A stretch of 64,000 nucleotides of DNA, taken from contig JAJACH010000001.1 of NCBI GenBank assembly GCA_022601645.1, positions 744,001 through 808,000 of the forward strand, in the 5' to 3' direction. The DNA comes from Chlamydiia bacterium. GTDB taxonomy: Bacteria; Chlamydiota; Chlamydiia; Chlamydiales; Simkaniaceae. This document shows, piece after piece, positions 51,169 to 60,458 of the stretch; position 1 is the stretch's first letter; each line of letters begins with the position of its first letter. Position numbers and translations under genes: made by a program. The notes below the pieces were generated by a model. The model was not told the DNA's origin. It searched no databases and was given only the letters and a program-made list of their open reading frames with translations.

Positions 51169-52562
51169 GTGGAGGGGCAACAGGGCTTGGGTGTGCTGTG
51201 GATGCGCAATCCCGCGGCTTAAGTGTTCTCTTACTTGAAAAATACGACTTTGCAAAAGGGACTTCGTCTAGAAGCACAAAACTCATTCACGGAGGATTAC
51301 GCTACTTAGAGCAAGGAAATCTCTCTCTTGTCTTTGAAGCTCTCCACGAAAGAGGGTACCTTCTTCAAAATGCCCCTCACCTAGTCACCCCACTCCCTTT
51401 TATCATCCCCGCATATAAGTGGTGGGAACGTCCACTTTACTCACTTGGGTTAAAGCTTTACGACTATCTTGCAGGGTCCTTTAACATTGAAAACTCAACA
51501 CATCTTTCTGCAAAAGATGTGATGGAGAAAATGCCAACACTCCAAACAGAGGGATTACGAGGTGGCACACGTTTTTTCGATGCCCAATTTGATGACGCAC
51601 GGTTTGCAATTAGCTTGATGCGTACGTGCCAAAATCTCGGCGGTGTCATTAAAAATTACACCCCCGTAACAAACCTCATTAAGGAAGAAGGCGTCGTCTG
51701 CGGCGTTGAAACATCAGTTGGCTCGTTTTATGCAAAGAAGATCATCAACGCGACGGGAATTTTCACAGATGAGCTTAGGAATTTAGATAACCCTCTGACC
51801 GATCCTATCATGAAACCGAGTCAAGGGATTCACTTAGTCCTACCGAAAAAGTTTTTGGGAAGTGATGAAGCCTTAGTCATCCCTAAAACAAAAGACAAAC
51901 GGCTCCTATTTATGGTGCCCTGGCATGATCACGTACTCCTTGGCACAACAGATTTACCCGTTGATTTTCCAGTCATTGAACCTAAAGCAAAAGAGCGCGA
52001 AATCGATTTTATCTTGAAAAATGCAGCGCCCTACCTAAACCTACCACCAACTAGAGAAGACATCCTCTCTGTCTTTGCTGGCCTGCGCCCTCTTGTTCGA
52101 GAAAGTGGCAAACTCACTCGTAAACTTGCGCGTACACACAAAATCTTTGTCTCTGAGTCAGGTTTAATTACGATCACAGGCGGTAAATGGACAACGTATC
52201 GAAGAATGGGAGAGGAAGCGATCGATTGCGCCTTTCCAAATACAAAATCTACAACGAAATCTCTACATCTCCATGGCTTTCGAGGCTCTGATAAAGACCA
52301 TTTTGAAAAAGGTTCTCGTCTCCATGCGGACCTCCCCTACTATGAAGGTGATGTCATCTACGCTGTGCGCTATGAGATGGCTAAGACGCTTGACGATGTC
52401 TTATCAAGGCGGACTAGAGCTCTTTTTTTAAACGTTAAGGCAGCGATTGAAATTGCTCCAAGAGTTGCAAAAATCATGGCAGATGAATTAAAAGTGGAGT
52501 CAACTTGGATTCAAAAAGAGCTCAATACCTTTGAAGAAATTTCTAAATTTTATACTCCTTAG
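51126..52562 (+). CDS. glpD: Aerobic glycerol-3-phosphate dehydrogenase
   Basis: 478 residues. FAD-binding [54 protein letters not shown], and [15 protein letters not shown]; a C-terminal alpha domain follows. It oxidises glycerol-3-phosphate to dihydroxyacetone phosphate and feeds electrons to quinone at the inner membrane. The ATG at 51126 lies within glpK but has an excellent ribosome site (GAGGGAGCG), which decides the start. It overlaps the next gene's start by 32 bases. Confidence 0.95.
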   Translation: MDQGDSKHFDVLIIGGGATGLGCAVDAQSRGLSVLLLEKYDFAKGTSSRSTKLIHGGLRYLEQGNLSLVFEALHERGYLLQNAPHLVTPLPFIIPAYKWWERPLYSLGLKLYDYLAGSFNIENSTHLSAKDVMEKMPTLQTEGLRGGTRFFDAQFDDARFAISLMRTCQNLGGVIKNYTPVTNLIKEEGVVCGVETSVGSFYAKKIINATGIFTDELRNLDNPLTDPIMKPSQGIHLVLPKKFLGSDEALVIPKTKDKRLLFMVPWHDHVLLGTTDLPVDFPVIEPKAKEREIDFILKNAAPYLNLPPTREDILSVFAGLRPLVRESGKLTRKLARTHKIFVSESGLITITGGKWTTYRRMGEEAIDCAFPNTKSTTKSLHLHGFRGSDKDHFEKGSRLHADLPYYEGDVIYAVRYEMAKTLDDVLSRRTRALFLNVKAAIEIAPRVAKIMADELKVESTWIQKELNTFEEISKFYTP

Positions 52563-53313
52563 CGCCTTCTCAAGCCTAATCGCAATTGATACCTTCAGCC
52601 CAGAATTAGTCCGCTTTGTCACTGAAAATGGAACGACGGGTAACATGCTTTTCCACGGAGATGTTCCAAGTAAAGCCAATGGGAAATTTAATCGAAAAGC
52701 CTTAATCAACGGATTAAAAGGTGCTTATTCGGGAAAGTTCCCAAAAAAATACACCTTAGTTATCCTCTCCCATCTAACTAGAGAAACTTTAGAAGAAGAA
52801 AACTTCATGGTTCAAATCTACGCTCATTTCACCAAACAAAAGGCTAATAAAGTCGATATTGATGACATCGATATGCAAACAGAATACTCAAGTAGTAAAG
52901 GGCTTTGGTACTGGTGGCAAGTCAAAGCACATGTGGCCCATACCCCCCCATTTGATGAAGATGTCAGTTGGGAAGAACTAGAAACCGCCTACGCAAACCT
53001 TACGACAACCGATGTACAAACCGTACTGCTTGATCAATCTTTTGCCGGCACTCAATTGAATTTTGTCGACTGCGTTGATACGCTCCATGAACTTCTCACA
53101 AGAGATGAAAGCAAGCCTCTCGTTATCTATGTCCACTCTAGGCGAGGTTTTAACCGAAACGGTGCAAGTTTAGCCTCTTATATGATGAAGTACAAATCGC
53201 AAACGATTGAATCTGCTTGGAATCGTATTCTAGAAGATCCAAATTTGATCTATGAGCAACAAGAACTAAAAAGCTACCTATTTTACTACAAATCCTATTT
53301 AGAATTATTTTAA
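52531..53313 (+). CDS. Secreted tyrosine/dual-specificity phosphatase paralogue with Ser for the catalytic Cys
   Basis: 260 residues from a TTG at 52531, chosen because it opens a signal peptide ([18 protein letters not shown]). The start lies inside glpD and has no obvious ribosome site. The C-terminal half has the phosphatase P-loop frame VIYVHSRRGFNRNGAS, where the signature HCx5R reads HSx5R: Ser203 replaces Cys (codon TCT at 53137-53139, one base from TGT), while the Arg is kept. The block LWYWWQVKAHV matches the next gene. Without the Cys it should bind but not hydrolyse phospho-substrates. Shares a stop/start (TAATG) with its active-looking paralogue. Confidence 0.8.
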   Translation: MKKFLNFILLSAFSSLIAIDTFSPELVRFVTENGTTGNMLFHGDVPSKANGKFNRKALINGLKGAYSGKFPKKYTLVILSHLTRETLEEENFMVQIYAHFTKQKANKVDIDDIDMQTEYSSSKGLWYWWQVKAHVAHTPPFDEDVSWEELETAYANLTTTDVQTVLLDQSFAGTQLNFVDCVDTLHELLTRDESKPLVIYVHSRRGFNRNGASLASYMMKYKSQTIESAWNRILEDPNLIYEQQELKSYLFYYKSYLELF

Positions 53314-54011
53314 TGCTAAAACACGCACCTTTAATATTTATATCTTTTAATCTATTCGCACACAATTCTCTAGTTCTTTTTGATCCATGTGAAGTAGAGC
53401 TTGTTGAAGATGGTCACAACCTTCTATTTCGAGGCCCTATTCCTAGGGATCTTGAAAGTAACTTCTGCCTAGACAAGCTCCTTGAATCTTTTTCTCCCCT
53501 TCCAGAAACCTATAATCTGATCCTTTTTAGCTTATTGACAAAAGAGCGGCAAGAAGAGGTGTTTTTTATGAAAAAGCTTCATGAATTTTTTAGTCCGTTA
53601 AGCCACTCTCAGGAAAATCTTATAATGAAAGCCCCCAATTACAACCCTCTTGTCGGCATCTTCTACTGGTGGCAGGTGCGAGCTCACCTTAAAAGCATCG
53701 GGGGAGGCTATCAAGCTGTGACAAAACAAGTGTTTGCTAATATTCCCTTAGAATTTCCAAAGCTCATTGAAACAATAGCCAACTATATGGAAGAGGAAAA
53801 TGACATACCAAATGTCATCTACGTCCACTGTCGACACGGAGTTAATCGCACAAGTGCTGTTATGATAGGATATGAAATGTACACCAAAGGAACTTGTTTT
53901 GAAAAGGCATGGGAAATACACACACAAAACAAACCATTATTCGATGCAAACGAAATGCGCAACTTTCTGAAATTATATGAAGAGTACCTGAGCGAGACTA
54001 GCGCTCGATAA
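53313..54011 (+). CDS. Secreted dual-specificity/tyrosine phosphatase
   Basis: 232 residues with a signal peptide (MLKHAPLIFISFNLFAHN). P-loop VIYVHCRHGVNRTSAVM contains the complete HCx5R(S/T) signature, with Cys173 as nucleophile. FYWWQVRAHLKSIGGGYQAV resembles the block seen in DSP-like proteins of Legionella-type intracellular bacteria (memory of the family, not a search). Likely target: phosphoproteins or phosphoinositides in the periplasm or, if exported further, in the host. It overlaps the preceding paralogue by one base and the convergent GT10 gene by 14. Confidence 0.85.
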   Translation: MLKHAPLIFISFNLFAHNSLVLFDPCEVELVEDGHNLLFRGPIPRDLESNFCLDKLLESFSPLPETYNLILFSLLTKERQEEVFFMKKLHEFFSPLSHSQENLIMKAPNYNPLVGIFYWWQVRAHLKSIGGGYQAVTKQVFANIPLEFPKLIETIANYMEEENDIPNVIYVHCRHGVNRTSAVMIGYEMYTKGTCFEKAWEIHTQNKPLFDANEMRNFLKLYEEYLSETSAR

Positions 54012-54987
54012 CCTCACAAAAATCAGATACAAATTGCTCATCCGTGTATTTCTTAGCCGCACTTGTTTGTAGGAAATCTCGAATGTTGTTGATATATTCT
54101 TGATAGACTTCTTTTCCCATGTTTTTCAGATAGGAATTGAGCATCTCAAAGGAGGTGAAATTGCGCATATCGATAAAACAATTCACAGGAATGTAATCGC
54201 TCACATTTGAGGCTCCTAAATAGATAGGAACGCAACCGACATGAAAACAGTCAAAGATTTTTTCTGTGATGTACCCTTCGATATTTTGTGTATTTTCAAA
54301 ACAAAGAGAAAAACGGTAATTTCTTAAAACCTCATACTTTGAGGGTATACTTCCCCTGTAACTTTGATATCCTTCGCGCTGCCAATCATACCCATAAAGA
54401 TCAAAGTCCTCAAAACCATCAAAAAACTCGATCCCCTCTCGTCTAAGGCTATAGATTTCATCGATATAGCTTGATCGTTTGTTCCGGGCAATCATGCAAA
54501 GATAACGCTTTTCTTCAAAAGAAACGATCTCATCTTTCATCCGATACATTACCGGATAGTGAAATTTAACATACTTCTCCCCATCTACAAGCCCATCATC
54601 CCACGTCATGACACAAGAGAAATAGTCCATATACTCATCTGCATGAAGCTTTTCATAAACACTTGGTGGTTCAAAGACAAGAAGGATGAGTTTTTCCTTA
54701 GGAAGTTTATCTAGAAGGTGAAGTTTACTTTCACCTGGGTAATTCATCACAACAATCTTTTCGACATTGGAAAGGTCACTTTTCGCCAGTGTTTCTAAGC
54801 TTGCTGCGCTAACCTCTACATTGATATCAGTTAAAACACACTTCACCTTGCCCCAGAGACCATAATCCCAATATGAACGATCAAGAGTTTTGGGAAAGAG
54901 ACAGTCGACATACCCGTCATAATCGGGAACAACCACAATTTTTCCAAAAAGGCACGAGCTGACTAACACAAGAAAAACTAAACGCAT
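53998..54987 (-). CDS. GT10-family fucosyltransferase-like enzyme with a signal peptide
   Basis: 329 residues. The C-terminal half carries the alpha-1,3-fucosyltransferase (GT10) donor-site pattern FSLCFENTQNIEGYITEKIF, then GCVPIYLGASNVSDYIP and CFIDMRNF. The N-terminus is a good signal peptide (MRLVFLVLVSSCLFGKIVVV). Bacterial GT10 enzymes, such as those of Helicobacter, are cytosolic because they need nucleotide sugar, so export is unexpected. The hydrophobic start may instead be a membrane anchor. Next to the GT4 gene (divergent) and the exopolysaccharide operon. Confidence 0.8.
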   Translation of the reverse strand: MRLVFLVLVSSCLFGKIVVVPDYDGYVDCLFPKTLDRSYWDYGLWGKVKCVLTDINVEVSAASLETLAKSDLSNVEKIVVMNYPGESKLHLLDKLPKEKLILLVFEPPSVYEKLHADEYMDYFSCVMTWDDGLVDGEKYVKFHYPVMYRMKDEIVSFEEKRYLCMIARNKRSSYIDEIYSLRREGIEFFDGFEDFDLYGYDWQREGYQSYRGSIPSKYEVLRNYRFSLCFENTQNIEGYITEKIFDCFHVGCVPIYLGASNVSDYIPVNCFIDMRNFTSFEMLNSYLKNMGKEVYQEYINNIRDFLQTSAAKKYTDEQFVSDFCEVIER

Positions 54988-55049
54988 AATCAGAGAATTT
55001 AAAGAAAAAGGTAGTAGACATCAAGGTGAATTTTAGCGAAAAGAAGAGA

Positions 55050-56243
55050 ATGCGCATTTTACTTACGAATACCGGTTCCTATGGTACTGGAAGCTTTACA
55101 GCAAGCAAAGCCCTCATGAATGAGTTTATTAAACTTGGCCATGAAGTTTTACTCACGATCTGCGAGGCAAATCCAACAGAGGAATTGCAAGAGCACTTTG
55201 GCATCTGGAAATTTCCCCTATCGAATGAAAAAGCAAGCATCAAAAATTTCCCTCTCATCATTCCTGATCCCAATCCACGAAATAAAGAAGGACGGACACT
55301 AAGCGATCTAAACGAGGCTGAGTTTGATCTATACTTTAGTTCCTTAAAAGCCTTTTTAACCAATACGATTCAAACCTTTAAACCTGACATTGTAGAGTGC
55401 CAGCATATTTGGGCTCACAGTGTAGCCATGAACGAACTAGACCTTCCTTTTTTGGCTGCAGCACATAATAGTGATCAAATGGGCTTTGAACAAGATACAC
55501 GCATGCAGCCGTTGATAAAAAAGGCAGCAACAAATGCGCTTAAATTGTTCTCGTGCTCAAATGAACTCAAAGCACACATGATAGAGCTCTATCAAATAGA
55601 ACCATCCCATATCGAAGTCATCCATAATGGATATGATACCAACATCTTTAGTCCGAAATACATCGATCGAGAAAAAGTCCTCATGGAACTTAACCTTAAC
55701 ATTCCAAAGAATGCCTACCTCATTGCCTTTGGTGGAAAAGTTTCGAAAACCAAAGGAATCGATATCCTAATTAAGGCAAATGAACACCTCCCTAAAGAGG
55801 AGAATATTCATTTTATTATCATAGGATCTGGAGATCCACATACCGTCTTAGATGAGCCTTTAGAAAACTACCAAACCGAAAACATCCACTTTATTGGACA
55901 TCAAGCTCCAGAAACGCTAGTGAAGATCTTTAATATCGCAGATCTAGGAACCCTCCCCTCAAGACGAGAAGGTTTTTCTATAGCTGCCTTAGAAGCTTTT
56001 GGATGTGGTTTGCCGCTTGTCGCCACCCCACCAGGTATGCCAGAGGGACATGAAGTTGGACAAATCGTTCCTATCGAAGACCCCAAAGCACTTGCATCCG
56101 CTTACCTTTCTATGAAAAATCTCCCGCAAGACAAAAGAAAAAACCTAACTCAAAAAGCCCTAGATGTGGCAGCTAACTTCTCTTGGACAGCAATTGCAAA
56201 GCAGCGTCTTTCAGTGTACAAGAACGTTCTTGGTAAGTCCTAA
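55050..56243 (+). CDS. GT4-family glycosyltransferase
   Basis: 397 residues from the ATG at 55050 (MRILLTNTGSYGTGSF), preceded by AAGAAGAG; a GTG at 55026 would add eight residues. GT-B fold with N-terminal GSFTASKAL, mid-domain linker IEVIHNGYDTNIFSP, nucleotide-sugar site IAFGGKVSKTKGIDIL and the EX7E segment SRREGFSIAALEAFGCGLP. Retaining glycosyltransferase, probably for a surface glycan or LPS sugar. The 3' end overlaps the TPR-barrel gene by 4 bases (convergent). Confidence 0.92.
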   Translation: MRILLTNTGSYGTGSFTASKALMNEFIKLGHEVLLTICEANPTEELQEHFGIWKFPLSNEKASIKNFPLIIPDPNPRNKEGRTLSDLNEAEFDLYFSSLKAFLTNTIQTFKPDIVECQHIWAHSVAMNELDLPFLAAAHNSDQMGFEQDTRMQPLIKKAATNALKLFSCSNELKAHMIELYQIEPSHIEVIHNGYDTNIFSPKYIDREKVLMELNLNIPKNAYLIAFGGKVSKTKGIDILIKANEHLPKEENIHFIIIGSGDPHTVLDEPLENYQTENIHFIGHQAPETLVKIFNIADLGTLPSRREGFSIAALEAFGCGLPLVATPPGMPEGHEVGQIVPIEDPKALASAYLSMKNLPQDKRKNLTQKALDVAANFSWTAIAKQRLSVYKNVLGKS

Positions 56244-59068
56244 AAAACGTATTGAAGCGAAGATTTCAAAAGCCATGCGCGATAGCGATTGGTATTGTGG
56301 TAATAGCGCCCTAAAAACCTGAAATGGAAAGATGTACCAAACACCTTATGTAGCTCAGCCTCTCCAATATTAGCCCTAAAGATATTAACTGGTATCGCAA
56401 CTGGTAAGGAAGGAACACCTGCCACAATAATCTCACTTTGGTCAGTGAGCTGTTCAGTCTTTGACCAAAGCCAGCGGTAGCGAATTTCTAGATGAGCTGT
56501 TGGTATCCACTCTTTGATGTAACTGATAATTCCTTCATACTCCACCCGCTTTTTAAATGAATTATAATCCCTAAGCACCTTTTTAAATCCGCGGTAGTGA
56601 TATTCACCTCTCACTACAAAGATCGGACTTGCCGTTGGAATACGGAACTTAAAATGGAGGTTTAAGACATTCTCACGATTTTGCGTTCTGCCTGCAATCC
56701 AACCTGTTTTTCCAAAGACACCCACTCCGTTGTATGGAGCTTCGAAAAGATATTCATACGCGAGAAAAATCTGTTTATTCGAGAGGAGCTTAGAGCGAGA
56801 AATGTCAAATAGACGAGCAATCACCGTGTCTTTGTAAGCACCGAGACTAAAGTTCATTTTAGGAACATTATAGCGCACAGTAGCAGCCGGCTCCCACAAA
56901 TACCGATTTTCAAAGGGAAAAACCAACGTATTCCCAACATTTTCGGCAAAGTGGTGAACTGTTTTTAAATCAGCCGTCCAAAAATCTCCGAAGGGAATTG
57001 TCGCTCCATACGTAAAGAAGTTTGAGTCAATGTTGTAATTGTTCTTTTTTGAAATAGCATTATACTGTTCGGTCTGGTTGAAGTGAAATGCCATATAAGG
57101 CATAAAGTTATCGTTTACTGGAAAACGGATCTTCATTTCTGCATCGATGACATTCATTTCAGTTGTATAAATCTTCTCGATGAGATCATCTTCTCTTTCC
57201 CTACCATAGCCACCATCCGTCTGAACTGATGGTTTGACAAGTGGACGTGTTACAATAGCTCCCCTCCAAGCTAGAGGATCAAACCTGTGATCTCTGTGTG
57301 ATTTTGCATACCCTTCGTAGGCCTTCTTATAATTTCTTTTCGCATCATCTAGCTGAGCCATTGCTAAAATTACATCATAGTGATTAGGATTTAAGGCAAT
57401 TGCCTTTTCCAAATATTCTTCTGCTTTAGGGATGTTCTGCCCATTTTTATAACTTCTTGCAGCCGCAAGTAACGCATCAATGTAGTTGGGATTATGTTCT
57501 AAAACGATATTCGCTTGCTCAATCGCTTCATCGTATTTCTTTTGCCAATAATATACATAGCTAAGGCCAACTCGTGCATCATCATAACTCGGGTCGATCT
57601 CCAAACAGAGCTTGAGATAGTTCTCAGCGATATAATATCGTTGCATCAGAGAATAAACACGTCCAATTCGGTAGATGATTTTAACATCGTCAGGATATTC
57701 CCTATAAAGCTCTAGATATAGATTAAGAGCTTTTTCATATTCCCATTTTTTTTCGTAACGTTGGGCTTGATCCATAACGGGCTTTATAAACACTCGCTCA
57801 TGTTCTGTGAGGTGGGATTTTGCAAGAAGCTGATGGGCATCCAAGTCTTCTGGCTTTTCCTCAAGCGCTTTTTTGTAATATTCACGCCCCTGTTCTTCAA
57901 ACCCCTTTGCTACAAATGATCTTCCTGCTAAGAGCAAGGCATCGGTATTTTCAGGATTTTGATCTAAAACAATTTCAGCTTGTTCCAGCGCTTTCGGGAG
58001 GTTTCCATCTCGATAATAGGCTGTTCCAAGAGCAATGCGAGCATCATGATTATATGGATCTTCAACAATCGCCTCTTTGTAATACTGCTTGGCCAGTTCC
58101 CAGTTTTCCATTTGTGCCGCAATGCGTCCTGCTCGGTATAAAAACCATGTATTTTCTGGGTATTGTTTGAGGAGATGTTGATAAATAAAAAGCGCTTTGT
58201 CGTATTGCCCCTCAATAGCAAGTTGATCAGCACGTCTTGAAAGAGGGATGCGGTGTTCTGAAAGAATATTATCTTTCTTGAACTGCTTTTCTAAGAGAAG
58301 CTTTCCTTTCATCTTTTTTAGAGCAGTCCGAGCCTGGATATTACCCGGGTCTATTTTTAAGAGTTTCTTATAGTACTTACGAGCCTTCCTGTACTGGTGA
58401 GTTTGGTAGTAAATCAAACCTGCAAGGATAAGGGCACGACGATTGTCTGGTTCTTTAGCCAAAACCAGTTCAATTTGCTTTGCAGCCTTATCACTCTCAT
58501 GTTGCCAGTGATAAACCTCAGCCAAAGCAACTCTAGCTTGGATCAGTTCATTATTATGATAAAGGGTTGCCTTTAAATAATCTTCTGCTTTTGCATAGTC
58601 CTGCCTTTGAGAATAAATTAGGCCGATTTGGTAAAGGTATTCGGGATAATCAGGATCCTCATTTTCTGCTTTAAGAAAAAGGTCTAAGGCTTTGTCTTGC
58701 TCTCCCATAATTTCAAGCTCTTCACCTTTCTGAAGTAAGCTCTTTCGATTAAGTGCAAGTTTATCTTCTTTTGAAAGTTGAGTAAAACGCCTAATTTCTT
58801 CTGCTAATCGTCGCGTTTTTGAATTGGTTGGATCAAGCTGTTGCATCCGTGTTTGCACTTGCGATGCACTAGGCTCGTCACCAAGCTTAAGATAAATACG
58901 CCCAGCCAAAAAAAGCACCTCTAGATCTTCAGGTGTAAAATCTAATTCGTCTTCTATCGCACTACGCGCTCGAAAATAATCGGTACTTTCAAAATAGTCC
59001 TCAGCCTTTTGCATAGAAGCACAAAGCGAGAAAGTATTTAATAGAGCTAAAAAAAATAATCGCTTCAT
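56240..59068 (-). CDS. TPR-rich outer-membrane beta-barrel protein, PgaA-like polysaccharide porin
   Basis: 942 residues from the ATG at 59068 (MKRLFFLALLNTFSLCASM), which opens a signal peptide; the longer frame to 59182 overlaps the synthase gene. About residues 20-630 are tetratricopeptide repeats (many YY.(Q/K)..., A.A.L..NP....A units). Residues about 640-942 form a beta-barrel with strands such as NFSLGAYKDTVIARLFDIS and a C-terminal LKSSLQYVF ending in Phe. The periplasmic TPR superhelix plus C-terminal barrel is the design of PgaA, the PNAG exporter, and of YaiO-type barrels. It lies 7 bases after the PgaC-like synthase. Confidence 0.85.
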   Translation of the reverse strand: MKRLFFLALLNTFSLCASMQKAEDYFESTDYFRARSAIEDELDFTPEDLEVLFLAGRIYLKLGDEPSASQVQTRMQQLDPTNSKTRRLAEEIRRFTQLSKEDKLALNRKSLLQKGEELEIMGEQDKALDLFLKAENEDPDYPEYLYQIGLIYSQRQDYAKAEDYLKATLYHNNELIQARVALAEVYHWQHESDKAAKQIELVLAKEPDNRRALILAGLIYYQTHQYRKARKYYKKLLKIDPGNIQARTALKKMKGKLLLEKQFKKDNILSEHRIPLSRRADQLAIEGQYDKALFIYQHLLKQYPENTWFLYRAGRIAAQMENWELAKQYYKEAIVEDPYNHDARIALGTAYYRDGNLPKALEQAEIVLDQNPENTDALLLAGRSFVAKGFEEQGREYYKKALEEKPEDLDAHQLLAKSHLTEHERVFIKPVMDQAQRYEKKWEYEKALNLYLELYREYPDDVKIIYRIGRVYSLMQRYYIAENYLKLCLEIDPSYDDARVGLSYVYYWQKKYDEAIEQANIVLEHNPNYIDALLAAARSYKNGQNIPKAEEYLEKAIALNPNHYDVILAMAQLDDAKRNYKKAYEGYAKSHRDHRFDPLAWRGAIVTRPLVKPSVQTDGGYGREREDDLIEKIYTTEMNVIDAEMKIRFPVNDNFMPYMAFHFNQTEQYNAISKKNNYNIDSNFFTYGATIPFGDFWTADLKTVHHFAENVGNTLVFPFENRYLWEPAATVRYNVPKMNFSLGAYKDTVIARLFDISRSKLLSNKQIFLAYEYLFEAPYNGVGVFGKTGWIAGRTQNRENVLNLHFKFRIPTASPIFVVRGEYHYRGFKKVLRDYNSFKKRVEYEGIISYIKEWIPTAHLEIRYRWLWSKTEQLTDQSEIIVAGVPSLPVAIPVNIFRANIGEAELHKVFGTSFHFRFLGRYYHNTNRYRAWLLKSSLQYVF

Positions 59069-59075
59069 AAGATCG

Positions 59076-60458
59076 CTATTTTGCTCGGGACCAACCCTTA
59101 CTTCCACGGAAATATTTCCACATTCCGCGAATTTTCCACCAGAAATACGCCTGACGATAGCCAAAATTCTCCAGAAAAGCAAACATGACTAAATACCAAA
59201 CATCTTTTGTGAAACTATACCTATGAAATGTTGTAATTTCCATCACAATTGCCATAAGTGTTAAAAAAGCTGATATTCCCCATGAAACAACAAGAAATAA
59301 AAAGACAAAATACCAGTCGACTGTTCCTAAAATCAATCCTGCAATCAAAGCAAAGTAACCACAAAACTCCATAATAGGTTGGAAAGCTTCTGCAAAAACT
59401 AAATTCGGAACTCCTAACATTCCTGCAAAGCCGTACTTAGGATTAAACAGCATCCCCTTGTATTTGAAAATTGCTTGTAATAGACCTTGATGCCATCGAT
59501 CTCTTTGTCGCCCGAGGGTTCCAGCTGTTTTAGGACCTTCCGTCCAAGCTACAGGGTCTGGAACAAACACAGAAGCGGCTCCCTTTACTCCTCGATCTTT
59601 CTGATAACGAATCAAGTCAACTGTCATTTCAAGATCCTCTGCAAGAGTATTATTATTATACCCCCCAACAGCTAAAGCTGCTGTGCGATCAAATAAACCG
59701 AAAGCACCTGAAACACTTAAAGTGCCACCAAGTAAGTTCCATCCTAATCGTCCATATAAAAAAGCTCGCAAATATTCCCCTACTTGAATGCCAGCCCAAT
59801 ATTCAGTGGGAATCCCGATTTTTTTTACTCTTCCTCCTTGATAATCACAGCCATTTAACAATCTGATTGTACCTCCCTCAGCAATAATACTTGTCGAGGT
59901 TAAAAAAGGGCGTATCATTCTAAGAAGAGCGTCTGATTCAATTAGAGTGTCCGCATCAATCGATAAGAATAAAGGGTTTTGACAAATATTAAGACCCGCA
60001 TTCAAAGCATCTGCTCGAAGCCCATTTTCTTTGTCTAGTACATAGAGATTAGCTGCTATTTCAGAACGATAAAAGGATTTCACTTTACTAGTTTCGATAT
60101 GATCTGCCGTCATTTTTGGGACCTCAACAAGTTTAAATTCTCGTTTAAGGAGTTTCATTGTTCTATCTGTAGAACCATCATTCGCGATGATTATTTCGAA
60201 ATTAGGATATTCAAGACGAAGAAGTGAGTGGACGCTTTCGACAATGGTTGCTTCTTCATTAAACAACGGAACAACAATCGAGATAGGAGGTAGTGATTGG
60301 GATTTTAACAGTTGATTCATATCTTCAATTTTCAGCTGGTTAAATCTTTCTAAAATTGCAGGAAACGCTAAAAGAATAAGAAGTAAGAAAAATGAATTAA
60401 TAACAAAAAAATACGCGAGGTTTACATAATTATAGTACTCAACAAAATAATATAGCAT
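59076..60458 (-). CDS. pgaC: Processive family 2 glycosyltransferase, PgaC/IcaA-like
   Basis: 460 residues with the same build as the paralogue at 7639-9030: N-terminal membrane helix, PPISIVVPLFNEE, ANDGSTD, IDADT, AEDLE, RQRDRWHQG (QxxRW) and four C-terminal helices. Likely polymer: poly-N-acetylglucosamine or another beta-glycan, inferred from PgaC/IcaA similarity and the TPR-barrel porin next to it. No PgaB-type deacetylase is seen. The ATG follows the kinase stop directly (GGAAAATAGATG), giving tight coupling to the regulatory genes. Confidence 0.9.
   Translation of the reverse strand: MLYYFVEYYNYVNLAYFFVINSFFLLLILLAFPAILERFNQLKIEDMNQLLKSQSLPPISIVVPLFNEEATIVESVHSLLRLEYPNFEIIIANDGSTDRTMKLLKREFKLVEVPKMTADHIETSKVKSFYRSEIAANLYVLDKENGLRADALNAGLNICQNPLFLSIDADTLIESDALLRMIRPFLTSTSIIAEGGTIRLLNGCDYQGGRVKKIGIPTEYWAGIQVGEYLRAFLYGRLGWNLLGGTLSVSGAFGLFDRTAALAVGGYNNNTLAEDLEMTVDLIRYQKDRGVKGAASVFVPDPVAWTEGPKTAGTLGRQRDRWHQGLLQAIFKYKGMLFNPKYGFAGMLGVPNLVFAEAFQPIMEFCGYFALIAGLILGTVDWYFVFLFLVVSWGISAFLTLMAIVMEITTFHRYSFTKDVWYLVMFAFLENFGYRQAYFWWKIRGMWKYFRGSKGWSRAK

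Noticed and set aside
52531-53313. Treating the HSx5R phosphatase as a pseudogene
   Set aside because: Frame, signal peptide and P-loop Arg are intact and it is coupled to its paralogue; loss of the Cys alone does not show decay.
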